Assembly (NCBI GenBank): GCA_943787485.1
Contig: CALSMP010000007.1
Coordinates: 16,916 to 80,915, forward strand
Direction: 5' to 3'
From: an uncultured Luminiphilus sp.
Lineage (GTDB): Bacteria; Pseudomonadota; Gammaproteobacteria; Pseudomonadales; Halieaceae
Length of the DNA: 64,000 nt
Part shown: positions 35,532 through 44,467 of the stretch, in pieces
Numbering within the stretch: position 1 is the first letter of the stretch
How the letters are laid out: each line of letters begins with the position of its first letter
The notes under the pieces: generated by a model
What the model was told of the DNA's origin: nothing
Seen by the model: only the letters and a program-made list of their open reading frames with translations
Databases searched by the model: none
Made by a program: the position numbers and the translations under genes

Positions 35532-37205
35532 CTAAACGCTGTCGCGAAGATAGGCTTCGAGAAGCGCTTCGGCATGGGCTCCAAACAATATCTCGGCGAC
35601 TTCCCGTAAACCAGGGTCAGCAGTCAACTTAGTGCGCCGAACCACCTGCTCGATTTTTGATCGCCGGCGCATGAAGTCTCCCAGCTCGACGACCATTTCT
35701 CGTTGAGCAACGAGTCTGAGTTCCGCCCGGGTGTATTCGGCTTCACTTAACACCAGCTCAGCCTCGCGGGGATCGGCTTTGATAGCATCCACAAGCGCAA
35801 ACGCCGCCATGCCATAGCGCCGCCAAAACCGGCGGGACAGAGGTTCGGGGACGTGGGGCGCTGTAAAACGGTCGAGCTCCGCCGCCGCCGCATACAGCAT
35901 GAAGCGTTGGCGATCGGCCTCACCGGGTTCGCCAAACCAGAGGGCTTTCGAGTCACTTATCGGGATACCAAGCGCCTCTAACTGAGCCACCAGCTCGTCA
36001 CCCACATTCAGGCAATCGGTCAGCTTGCCCCCGAAGACGCTGATATAGCGACGCGTCTCATCGACTTCGATCTCGTGCTTGCGCGAGAGCTGAAGCCAAT
36101 CGTCGCTTTGTTGGGAGCCCGCAATGGCCAGCGGGCGAACACCCACTCGCTCTGCGATAATGTCGTCGACAGTTAAAGGTTCCTGAAGATCAAGCATTGC
36201 ATTAACGTTGTCGAGCACAAACTGCCGATCTTCGTCAGTGACTTTTACGCCGGCATTTTTTACCGGCGTGTCGGTCGTGCCGATACAGGTCTTGGGTCCC
36301 ATAGGAATCACAAAAAACAATCTGCCATCGCTGGCAAAAAAAGTAAGCACTTTTTGCAGGTCGGTCACCCGATCGACAATTAAATGTATGCCTTTCGAAA
36401 GCACGTGACGATGGTCCGTTGTGATGCCGCTCGTCTCATTGAGTAGATCGGCATCGGGTCCGGCACAGTTCACCAGCGCCTTCACACGAAGGGAGAACGC
36501 GTCGCCGGATACTCGATCTCGGCAGCGCGCCTGCCATAGGCCAGTCACCTCATCCCAGACTAGACCTTCTACCGCGACGTAGTTGGCGACGACTGCTCCG
36601 GCATCCATCGCTTGCCGAATAAAGTTAAAAACAAAGCGCGAGTCATTGTCGTAGAGGTAACAGTCGGAGTACTCCAAGCCGCCAACGACTTCGTCAACAG
36701 CAATTTCGGGTGCCTCTCGCTGAATTTGTGATCGCATCAGGTAGCGGGGCACCTGCATACGACAATTTCCCATGAGCCAGTAGAGCAGGGCGCCAAACCA
36801 GACAAAGATGGCCCAGAGTCGAAAGCCCCGCCTAATGCTGGTAAAAAACCGAATTTCTCGAACCGTCGAGGGATACGCGTCCATAAGTCGATTGCGGGAA
36901 AGGCATAGCTTTCTCACCAAGCGAAGCTCTCCGCTCTCGAGATACTTAATACCACCCCAGGCGAGATTGCTGGAGTGAGAGCTCACCCCGCTGGCAATAT
37001 CCCCACGATCAAGCACTGCGACGGAGGCTCCGGCGCCAGCTAGGGCAGCAGCAGCGACGGCGCCGTTTATACCGGCACCAACGATAAGCACATCAACTCC
37101 CGCTTCATGAAGTCGCGTAAGCGCACCCTCCCTTTCGGGGGGAGAAAATCGCGTCGTTGCCATTTCGCTAGCGGTCATGTTCACACTGTTCGTCTGTTGA
37201 TTCAC
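35532..37205 (-). CDS. glpD: FAD-dependent glycerol-3-phosphate dehydrogenase
   Basis: The 557-residue enzyme oxidises glycerol-3-phosphate to dihydroxyacetone phosphate at the inner membrane and passes electrons to quinone. The FAD site VDVLIVGAGINGAVAAAALAGAG is at residues 38-60, followed by DIASGVSSHSSNLAWGGIKYLE, KGIHLIVDR, and FFVIPMGPKTCIGTTDTP, all typical of GlpD. The C-terminal helical domain is present. No glpK, glpF or glpR is visible. The start is GTG at 37205; ATG at 37178 or 37163 would also work, and none has a strong ribosome site. Confidence 0.9.
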   Translation of the reverse strand: MNQQTNSVNMTASEMATTRFSPPEREGALTRLHEAGVDVLIVGAGINGAVAAAALAGAGASVAVLDRGDIASGVSSHSSNLAWGGIKYLESGELRLVRKLCLSRNRLMDAYPSTVREIRFFTSIRRGFRLWAIFVWFGALLYWLMGNCRMQVPRYLMRSQIQREAPEIAVDEVVGGLEYSDCYLYDNDSRFVFNFIRQAMDAGAVVANYVAVEGLVWDEVTGLWQARCRDRVSGDAFSLRVKALVNCAGPDADLLNETSGITTDHRHVLSKGIHLIVDRVTDLQKVLTFFASDGRLFFVIPMGPKTCIGTTDTPVKNAGVKVTDEDRQFVLDNVNAMLDLQEPLTVDDIIAERVGVRPLAIAGSQQSDDWLQLSRKHEIEVDETRRYISVFGGKLTDCLNVGDELVAQLEALGIPISDSKALWFGEPGEADRQRFMLYAAAAELDRFTAPHVPEPLSRRFWRRYGMAAFALVDAIKADPREAELVLSEAEYTRAELRLVAQREMVVELGDFMRRRSKIEQVVRRTKLTADPGLREVAEILFGAHAEALLEAYLRDSV

Positions 37206-37327
37206 GCCGCTGGGAGCAGACGCAAGATTGGGCCGACACCAAGGCTAATGAATCAGGCACACACATAGACAAGACAAAGGTCAAAGCCGCACACTACACC
37301 CTCGAGTGCCATTTGGTAAGCAGGTTT

Positions 37328-38431
37328 ATGCTCAAGGTCCAAGACGAACACTATCGCGGTCTCCACTATCCTTGGGGTCGCAAACAATCACCGGAACCTA
37401 CTCAGCCGGTTGAAGTAGCTGAGGGCGTATGGTGGGTTCGTCTCCCTTTGCCAATGTCTCTCGATCATATCAATGTTTGGCTGCTTGAAGATGAGACGGG
37501 TTGGACGGTGGTTGACACCGGTCTTGCTTCAACGGCATCGAGAGACATTTGGAACGAAATTTTCAAAGACTTTTTGAAGGGCCAACCGATCCTGCGGGTA
37601 ATCTGTACCCATATGCATCCAGATCATATCGGCTTAGCTGGATGGATTTGCGAACAACATGATTGCGAGCTTTGGATGACGCGAGAAGAATTTCTCATGT
37701 GTCAGCTGATGACTAGCTACACGGGAAAGGACGCGCCCACCGAAGGCTTGAAGTTTTATCGTAGCGCAGGGTTCGATGACCCGTCGCTTGAAGGCTATAA
37801 AAAAAGGTTTGGGAGCTTCGGCAAAATGATCGCGCCGATGCCACATCGGTACCGGCGTCTTGTCGATCTCGAAACCATGACCATCGGTGGACGTTACTGG
37901 CAGGTAATTGTCGGCTCCGGCCATTCCCCAGAACACGCTTGCTTGTATTGCCCGGCCCTAAAACTGCTGATTTCAGGGGATCAAGTACTGCCCCGCATTA
38001 CCCCCAACGTGTCGGTTTTTCCAACCGAGCCCGAGGGTAATCCCTTGGAAGAATGGCTGGATTCAACGGCGAGACTCATTTCAATTCTGCCCCACGATGT
38101 GCTGGTTTTACCCGCTCACCAAACGCCATTTTACGGGTTACACATTCGCCTGAATCAAATCATCGACAGCCACCGCATCGGCTTGCAGGCGATTTATGAG
38201 TACCTGAAGGAGTCAAAAAGAGTGATCGACTGCTTTCCCGCACTCTTCAAGCGGACTATTGGCCCCGAGTTGCTAGGGCTTGCGACCGGCGAAACCCTAG
38301 CCCACCTTAATTTACTACTTCACCGCGGCAATATTTCTAAAACCAGCGATCAATCTGGTGTAAGTTGGTATCTTCAAAATCCTGATGCGCGTTTCATAGA
38401 CACCGATGAACATGTTCCTGTCGCGACTTAA
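37328..38431 (+). CDS. MBL-fold metallo-hydrolase
   Basis: The 367-residue protein has the metallo-beta-lactamase metal-binding motif THMHPDHIGLAG (H95, H97, D99, H100), with later GSGHSPEHACLY and the conserved LISGDQVLP aspartate. A C-terminal extension of about 120 residues is helical and resembles the domain seen in hydrolases related to the LACTB2-like group. The substrate is unknown; thioesters, lactones and glutathione conjugates are all possible. ATG at 37328 has AGG five bases before it; a TTG 15 bases earlier is an alternative. The following alpha/beta-hydrolase gene starts inside its last 26 bases, so the two are coupled. Confidence 0.82.
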   Translation: MLKVQDEHYRGLHYPWGRKQSPEPTQPVEVAEGVWWVRLPLPMSLDHINVWLLEDETGWTVVDTGLASTASRDIWNEIFKDFLKGQPILRVICTHMHPDHIGLAGWICEQHDCELWMTREEFLMCQLMTSYTGKDAPTEGLKFYRSAGFDDPSLEGYKKRFGSFGKMIAPMPHRYRRLVDLETMTIGGRYWQVIVGSGHSPEHACLYCPALKLLISGDQVLPRITPNVSVFPTEPEGNPLEEWLDSTARLISILPHDVLVLPAHQTPFYGLHIRLNQIIDSHRIGLQAIYEYLKESKRVIDCFPALFKRTIGPELLGLATGETLAHLNLLLHRGNISKTSDQSGVSWYLQNPDARFIDTDEHVPVAT

Positions 38432-39296
38432 GGCCTACCTTTTCCGGATCTACTACCGGATCATCAGCAAAAAAGCTTGGCAAGATGCACCGGTTGCCCC
38501 CCAGCTCAAGGTGAGCAACCTGCTGATTCCCGGTGCCGTCGAGCAACTGCGTGCAAGAATGTACCACGGCGAGGCTGACCGCCCCCTGATCGTCTACTTC
38601 CACGGTGGTGGTTGGGTGATTGGGAACCTTGATACCCACGACCCCTTTTGCCGATCGCTTGCAGATGCATCAAAGTCAACCATCATGTCAATTGACTATC
38701 GATTGGCCCCCGAGCACGTTTTCCCCGCAGCACATGATGATTGCCTGTCGGCCACGGACTGGATTCTGGCAAATCTCAATACCCTGGCGCCCAACAATGG
38801 CAAGGTGGTGCTTGCCGGTGACAGCGCAGGCGGCAATCTCACCGCGTGCACCGCTGCCACATTAATAAACGAGCCGCGCTTGGTGGGAACCATCATGATT
38901 TATCCCGCCACCGAGCACTACCTAAAGGGCTTTCCGTCGTTCCGTGAGCACGCAAAATCCAAGCCGCTGACGGCACCGATCATGCGCTGGTTCATCGATA
39001 CATACCTTGGAGATACCGCGCCGGCAGCCACCGAAGCAAAGACCGTTTTTGTCAATCGCCGTACCGACTACAAAGGCTTTCCCCGATCCCTCGTGGTCAC
39101 CGCGGAACGCGACGTGCTGCGCGATGACGGCAAGCGACTCGGCATTACCTTGCGACAGGCTGGCGTCGACACCACCTACCATCACTATGCCAATGAAGCC
39201 CACGGTTTTGCATGCTCAGAAGGCCCTACTGAAGGCCATCAACACTTCATCGCCCTGGCGACAGAGTGGTTAGCACCGCTGCGGTCTAACCACTGA
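38406..39296 (+). CDS. alpha/beta hydrolase of the hormone-sensitive-lipase family
   Basis: The 296-residue esterase has the oxyanion motif HGGGW (residues 66-70), the nucleophile elbow GDSAGG (S140), and the late His region ANEAHGFACSEG. The Asp of the triad is likely in VTAERDVLRDDG. These are the standard features of HSL-type carboxylesterases, which act on short-chain esters in the cytoplasm. It is translationally coupled to the upstream MBL hydrolase by a 26-base overlap; ATG 38412 is an alternative start. Its 3' end overlaps the convergent alcohol dehydrogenase by 11 bases. Confidence 0.88.
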   Translation: MNMFLSRLKAYLFRIYYRIISKKAWQDAPVAPQLKVSNLLIPGAVEQLRARMYHGEADRPLIVYFHGGGWVIGNLDTHDPFCRSLADASKSTIMSIDYRLAPEHVFPAAHDDCLSATDWILANLNTLAPNNGKVVLAGDSAGGNLTACTAATLINEPRLVGTIMIYPATEHYLKGFPSFREHAKSKPLTAPIMRWFIDTYLGDTAPAATEAKTVFVNRRTDYKGFPRSLVVTAERDVLRDDGKRLGITLRQAGVDTTYHHYANEAHGFACSEGPTEGHQHFIALATEWLAPLRSNH

Positions 39297-40488
39297 TCCT
39301 ATCAAGGACCGAAGCAACATCCGCTTCCGTCAGTAGGCGCGGCGACACATAGCCGTCGCTCTCCTCAACTGCTCGACTAATCAGTCGAGGGTAGTCTGAC
39401 TTCGTTATGGCATCACATGTCGTGGGTAGGTTGGCATTCACGCCAAGCAACTCGATGGCATCAATGACCCTAGCGGCGAGATTAGACTGCGTATCATCAA
39501 TGCCGGCGAGTGCTGCGAGCTCCGCTAGTTTAGGTTCTGCACAGACTCCATAGACCCGCAATAAGTGGGGCATCACCATGTTGTTTGCGACTCCATGGGG
39601 GAGGTGATAAAGAGAACCCAATTGATGCGCTATAGCGTGGATACTGCCAACATTCACCTGATTGATGGCCACGCCCCCGTAATAGGCTGCGACAGCCATA
39701 CCCAAACGGGCCTCGGCGTCTTGTGGCTCTGCCAGGACTCGAGGCAGCCATTCAAAAATCCCCCGTATACACATACTGGCGGTTTCGGTGCGCGTACCGC
39801 GTTCCCATCGCCCAATATAGGCTTCGACGCCATGGGTTAGAGCGTCCATGCCTGTGGCCGCCGTAATCATCGGGGGCAGACCAAGCATCAGATCTGGATC
39901 TAGCGCCACTGCTCTGGGCAGCATCGCGGATCCGCTAATAACATTTTTACTATGATCATTCTCATCCGTGATAACCGCGCCCATGGTCGCCTCGCTACCT
40001 GTGCCAGCGGTGGTGGGAATAGCATAAATCGGCGCTGCATTCTCCGGCGCTTTTTGAAAACCGACCCAGGATTCCGGTTCACTGTCAGCCTCTGCCATAA
40101 GGGCAATCATTTTGGCTGCATCGATCGAGGAGCCGCCACCCACCGCAAGCACCGCGGTGGCATTGGCTGACTTTAAAGCCGCAGCACCCTCCCTGACGTG
40201 GGTAAAGGTGGGGTCTGGCTTCACCCCGTCATACCAATGCACTCGCACCCCCTGGAGTGATAAAGGGCTAACTGCCTTATCGGCGAGCCCCAACTCACGC
40301 AGGGGACCATCCGTAACCACGAGTACATCCCGATGGCCGCTTTCGGCGATTCGACGACAAAGGTGGCCGGAACTGGCTGCTCCGATGAAGGCAAAGTGGG
40401 GCGATGTTGCCTTGGAGCCCACCAGCAACTTTGCCAGCGTTATCCTAAAGTGCCAAAGTCCCTGCCGTAAAAACATTGGTTTTGCCAT
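39286..40488 (-). CDS. iron-containing (group III) alcohol dehydrogenase
   Basis: The 400-residue NAD(P)-dependent enzyme shows the nucleotide-binding block LAVGGGSSIDAAKMIALM, the region AIPTTAGTGSEAT, and the metal-ligand segment ATGMDALTHGVEAYIG with later IHAIAHQLGSLYHLPHGVANNMVMPHLL supplying His ligands. This is the Fe-ADH family. The substrate could be a primary alcohol, a diol or a 4-hydroxyacid; it cannot be told from sequence. It is convergent with the HSL hydrolase and divergent from the quinone oxidoreductase gene. Confidence 0.9.
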   Translation of the reverse strand: MAKPMFLRQGLWHFRITLAKLLVGSKATSPHFAFIGAASSGHLCRRIAESGHRDVLVVTDGPLRELGLADKAVSPLSLQGVRVHWYDGVKPDPTFTHVREGAAALKSANATAVLAVGGGSSIDAAKMIALMAEADSEPESWVGFQKAPENAAPIYAIPTTAGTGSEATMGAVITDENDHSKNVISGSAMLPRAVALDPDLMLGLPPMITAATGMDALTHGVEAYIGRWERGTRTETASMCIRGIFEWLPRVLAEPQDAEARLGMAVAAYYGGVAINQVNVGSIHAIAHQLGSLYHLPHGVANNMVMPHLLRVYGVCAEPKLAELAALAGIDDTQSNLAARVIDAIELLGVNANLPTTCDAITKSDYPRLISRAVEESDGYVSPRLLTEADVASVLDRISG

Positions 40489-40626
40489 GAAACCTCCTCC
40501 CTATGTCAGATGCCGTAACGGCTCCGCCACCGCTACTCGCAAAGGCCTCGTTAGCAAAGGCGCTGCGGCTCCACTGTAGCGCAATTCAAGGCTGGGGTAT
40601 GCTTGCGCGACGCTGGGAGATTTCTT

Positions 40627-41607
40627 ATGAATCGAAGATACATAGACATTGAGGACGCAGAAACCCTCGTATTGAGAACTGATCAGGCTCCCAAACCAGG
40701 TCCGGATGAGGTGCTGATCGAGGTTGACTTTGCGGGCATCAACCGGGCTGATGTTCTTCAACGCATGGGCTTGTACCCGGTCCCCGAGGACGCTTCAGCC
40801 ATCATGGGCCTTGAAGTTGCGGGTACTGTTTGCGAAACCGGTGCCAACGTCAGCGCGTTCAAACCGGGGGATGTAGTGTGTGCTCTGGTCCACGGGGGCG
40901 GATACGCCAGCCATGCCATTGCCCGCGAAGATCACACCCTGCATCTGCCCGAGAACCTGTCCACTAAAGAGGGCGCTGCTTTGCCCGAAGCACTGCTGAC
41001 GGTGTGGCACAATGTTTTTCACCTCGGTCAGCTCCAGCCCGGGGAGACGCTGCTCATTCACGGCGGTGGCAGCGGCATTGGCAGTATGGGGATACAAATG
41101 GCACTCGCCCATGGGGCTAAGGTGATTTCGACAGCAGGCGGTCCGGAAAAATGCCAGCGGGTTAGGGATCTGGGTGCCGAATTTGTCGGTGATTATCGAG
41201 GCGGCGACCTGCTCGAACAACTTACAACCGCCGGCTACGGCGGGAAAATCGATGTGATTCTGGATATCGCCGGGGGTGATTTCGTCCCTATCAATCTCGG
41301 GCTCGCGGCCCCCGATGCCCGTATTGTCTGCATTGGTGTCATGCGCGGCGCTCAGGCTACCGTCGACCTCTTTCAGATACTGATGAAACGCCTGACCGTG
41401 ACGGGCAGCACGCTTCGAGGCATGGGCTCCGTGGGCAGAGCCGAAGGATTCAGTGCTATTCGCGACACGGTTTTACCTTGGGTCAGGCAAAAGACGGTGG
41501 CCCCCATTATTGATAAGGTATGGCCGTTAGCCGACGCCATGGAGGCCCAGCTGGTGATGCAAACCGGATCACATTTCGGAAAATTGATACTTGATTGCCG
41601 CGACTAA
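40627..41607 (+). CDS. zinc-independent NAD(P)H quinone oxidoreductase (PIG3/QOR-like)
   Basis: The 326-residue medium-chain reductase begins with EVLIEVDFAGINRADVLQRMG, the substrate-domain signature of the PIG3/quinone-oxidoreductase branch. The cofactor motif is LLIHGGGSGIGSMGIQMALAHG. The zinc ligands of true alcohol dehydrogenases are absent. It likely reduces quinones or conjugated enones with NADPH. ATG at 40627 is chosen because GGAG sits seven bases upstream; an in-frame ATG at 40603 lacks one. Confidence 0.88.
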   Translation: MNRRYIDIEDAETLVLRTDQAPKPGPDEVLIEVDFAGINRADVLQRMGLYPVPEDASAIMGLEVAGTVCETGANVSAFKPGDVVCALVHGGGYASHAIAREDHTLHLPENLSTKEGAALPEALLTVWHNVFHLGQLQPGETLLIHGGGSGIGSMGIQMALAHGAKVISTAGGPEKCQRVRDLGAEFVGDYRGGDLLEQLTTAGYGGKIDVILDIAGGDFVPINLGLAAPDARIVCIGVMRGAQATVDLFQILMKRLTVTGSTLRGMGSVGRAEGFSAIRDTVLPWVRQKTVAPIIDKVWPLADAMEAQLVMQTGSHFGKLILDCRD

Positions 41608-41626
41608 TATCAAAAGATAATTTGCA

Positions 41627-44467
41627 ATGGCGACCGCTCAAAAACTCCTCTTCACTATAACCTTCTGGACGCTGACATTCGTGCTATCAGGGTGTCGGCT
41701 TGAAGTCGTGCAGACAGGAGGCGGTCAGGTAGTGTCAGGGAGTGGCCGATACGACTGTGAAGCCGACATCGGTAACAGCTGCGTGTGGGACATTAACGAT
41801 AATTACTTTAGTGATAGCTTTACGGCCGTGCCTGAGCCGGGATATCGATTCGCGGGGTGGTCTGAGACAAACAGCACCGTTTGCGGCGGCAAGACGGTAG
41901 ATTGCAGCCTCAGCATGTCCTCCGTGCCCCTGACGCTTCGTAGAAGCCTTCTCGCTTCCGAAAACGTCGCGAGATTGACACCGGTATTTGAAATCTCAGA
42001 TGAAATCTTGACCTTTAATATCGCCGGAACGATTGGGGTGCTTGAAGGTACCGTCATCGACAGCGATACCAACAACCCTGACAACGGTAACGCAAGCAAT
42101 GATTCCATTGTATTGGCACAGCCTTTGGGGAATCCGGGTACGGCGGGTGGTTATCTCAGCGATGCGGGCGAGGGAGAGCCAGGAAATGCCTCTGACACTG
42201 GCGATGTCGATGACTACTATCGAGTCGAGGCCCAAGGAGGGGAGCTAATAACCCTTTTTACCGCTGACTATGCCGCGGCAGATCTGGATCTTTACTTATA
42301 CGACTCAAGCGGTGAAATCGTCGAATTCAGCGCCGGTAGTGGAGAAACCGAACAGTTGGTGATCCCTGAGGCCGGAACCTGGTACATCAATCCATTTCTT
42401 TACAGCGGTGCTTCAAACTATATTGTCACCATCGGGACAAACACGGGCGTTCGCACTGGCCAGCAGATCGTTCCCGGCGATGTTCTGGTCACCTATCAAG
42501 GTGAGCGTGTACTGCGCCAAGATGTCGTGGAATCCAACCATCTGGCGATAATGAAAAAGTTTTCTCTCAGCGATGCAGGAGGCGGCAGAAACCGCACGCG
42601 GAAACTTCAAGCCGACGTGCAAAGTATTCTGTCTCTGTCAGCATTGCCACTCCGTTTACTCAACAAACGGAACGCGCTGAAAACCGATGAAGACAATATT
42701 CGCTGGAACACCCTCATGCTAATCAAAGAACTTCGTGGTGAACCAGGGATCATGTTTGCTGAGCCAAACTACCTCCTCCACGCCGCCGCAACAACGAACG
42801 ATCCATACTTTAACTATCTCTGGCATTACGATGCGATCAACGTACCCACGGCCTGGAACACCGTGACGGGTGATAGCAATGTCGTTGTCGCCGTTGTGGA
42901 CACAGGAATCATTGCTGATCACCCAGACCTTGCAGGCCAGCTAGTTGATGGGTACGACTTTATCTCCGATGTTGCTCTGGCCGGAGACGGCGACGGCATC
43001 GATCCAGACCCTACCGATGAGGGGGAAGGCAGCAGCGCGTTTCGCTCGGGCAACTTCCACGGGCTTCATGTTGCAGGCACCATCGGAGCGACAGGCAATA
43101 ATAATACCGGCATTGTGGGGATCGCTTATGGGAGCAAAGTCATGCCGCTTCGCGCCCTCAATGCAGATGGCGAGGGCACTACCTACGACATCATGCAAGC
43201 AGTTCGCTATGCCGCAGGGTTAGAAAACGATTCTGGCATTCTGCCAACGAGGCCGGCGACAGTTATCAACTTAAGCCTGGGTGGCGGCTCCTATAGTGCG
43301 AGTGAGCAGAACCTTTATCGGCAAGTCTCAGAACGAGGCGTTATCGTGGTCGCCGCCAGTGGCAACGATGGGATCGAGTCGGTCGATTATCCGGGAGCCT
43401 ATCAAGATGTGTTCGCTGTTGGTGCAACCGATGCAACGAACAGTGTTACCCGCTATTCGAACCGCGGCGGCGATCTGGACATCATGGCCCCGGGCGGAAA
43501 TTTGGAGGGGGATGCCAACGGAGATGGTCAACCCGACGGAGTATTAAGCACTTACTACAGTGACGGAGTGCCTGAATATTTTTTTCTCGAGGGCACATCT
43601 ATGGCAACCCCTCATGTCGCCGGCGTAATGGCTCTCATCAAGAGTATCAATGATGATCTGTCTACCTCTGATATGGAGGCTCTGCTAGTGCAGGGGCGTC
43701 TCACAGATGATCTCGGTAGTGCAAATAAAGATAACACCTATGGATGGGGACTAATTAATGCGCAGAAATCCATCGTGACAGCTCTTGACCAAATAGGCCA
43801 AACAGTCGAGCGTCCCGCACAGCTTGGAGTGTCCACGAGTTCTGTCAACTTTGGCAGCACACTAAACACCTCAGACATCGTTTTGACTAACCTCGGAGAC
43901 GGCGAGCTCACTGTTTCCAGCGCTGAAACATCGGCCGCGTGGCTTGAAATCACACCACTGAATGTCGATGCCGCTGGTCTCGGTGTTTGGCGACTGCGAG
44001 CAAACCGCTCGACACTCGCCGAGGGGCAATACAATGAAACCGTTTCTTTCACCTCTTCTGCCGGTACCGCGACGGTTTCTATCAGCCTACGCGTCACTGA
44101 AAACATCAACGGTGATATAGGCGTTGTTTATATCTTATTCATAGAGATCGAATCTCAGGAGACAGTGGCACAAGCCGCCACCTGGTCTGGCGCAAAATAC
44201 GCCTATTCACTCCCAGACTTGCCACAGGGGTCCTATGAAATATGGGCAGGCACAGATACCGATAACGACTACTACATTTGTGATGCGGGGGAGGCCTGCG
44301 GAGCGTGGCAGTCTATTGACTCACCGGGGATTCTTTACATCGGGTCTGATCAATCTAATATTGAATTCACCAGTGACTATCAGCTTTCATTGCCCGAATT
44401 AAGCAGTAGCACAGGAAGTATCATCTCTTTTTCCCGCCATCCCGAACCTAAGAGGCGAGCACAATGA
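41627..44467 (+). CDS. subtilisin-like (S8) serine protease lipoprotein with PPC domain
   Basis: The 946-residue protein has a lipoprotein signal ending in LSGC (Cys about 23). A Cys-bearing InlB-like repeat follows (CVWDINDNYFSDSF, YRFAGWSE). Next is a bacterial pre-peptidase C-terminal domain (DDYYRVEAQGGELITLF, AADLDLYLYDSSG). The catalytic domain has D425 (VVDTGI), H478 (HGLHVAGT) and S658 (GTSMATPHVAG). The tail is beta-sandwich-like. It is presumably an envelope-anchored, surface- or periplasm-facing protease. The last bases overlap the transglycosylase start (ATGA), so translation is coupled. Confidence 0.92.
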   Translation: MATAQKLLFTITFWTLTFVLSGCRLEVVQTGGGQVVSGSGRYDCEADIGNSCVWDINDNYFSDSFTAVPEPGYRFAGWSETNSTVCGGKTVDCSLSMSSVPLTLRRSLLASENVARLTPVFEISDEILTFNIAGTIGVLEGTVIDSDTNNPDNGNASNDSIVLAQPLGNPGTAGGYLSDAGEGEPGNASDTGDVDDYYRVEAQGGELITLFTADYAAADLDLYLYDSSGEIVEFSAGSGETEQLVIPEAGTWYINPFLYSGASNYIVTIGTNTGVRTGQQIVPGDVLVTYQGERVLRQDVVESNHLAIMKKFSLSDAGGGRNRTRKLQADVQSILSLSALPLRLLNKRNALKTDEDNIRWNTLMLIKELRGEPGIMFAEPNYLLHAAATTNDPYFNYLWHYDAINVPTAWNTVTGDSNVVVAVVDTGIIADHPDLAGQLVDGYDFISDVALAGDGDGIDPDPTDEGEGSSAFRSGNFHGLHVAGTIGATGNNNTGIVGIAYGSKVMPLRALNADGEGTTYDIMQAVRYAAGLENDSGILPTRPATVINLSLGGGSYSASEQNLYRQVSERGVIVVAASGNDGIESVDYPGAYQDVFAVGATDATNSVTRYSNRGGDLDIMAPGGNLEGDANGDGQPDGVLSTYYSDGVPEYFFLEGTSMATPHVAGVMALIKSINDDLSTSDMEALLVQGRLTDDLGSANKDNTYGWGLINAQKSIVTALDQIGQTVERPAQLGVSTSSVNFGSTLNTSDIVLTNLGDGELTVSSAETSAAWLEITPLNVDAAGLGVWRLRANRSTLAEGQYNETVSFTSSAGTATVSISLRVTENINGDIGVVYILFIEIESQETVAQAATWSGAKYAYSLPDLPQGSYEIWAGTDTDNDYYICDAGEACGAWQSIDSPGILYIGSDQSNIEFTSDYQLSLPELSSSTGSIISFSRHPEPKRRAQ

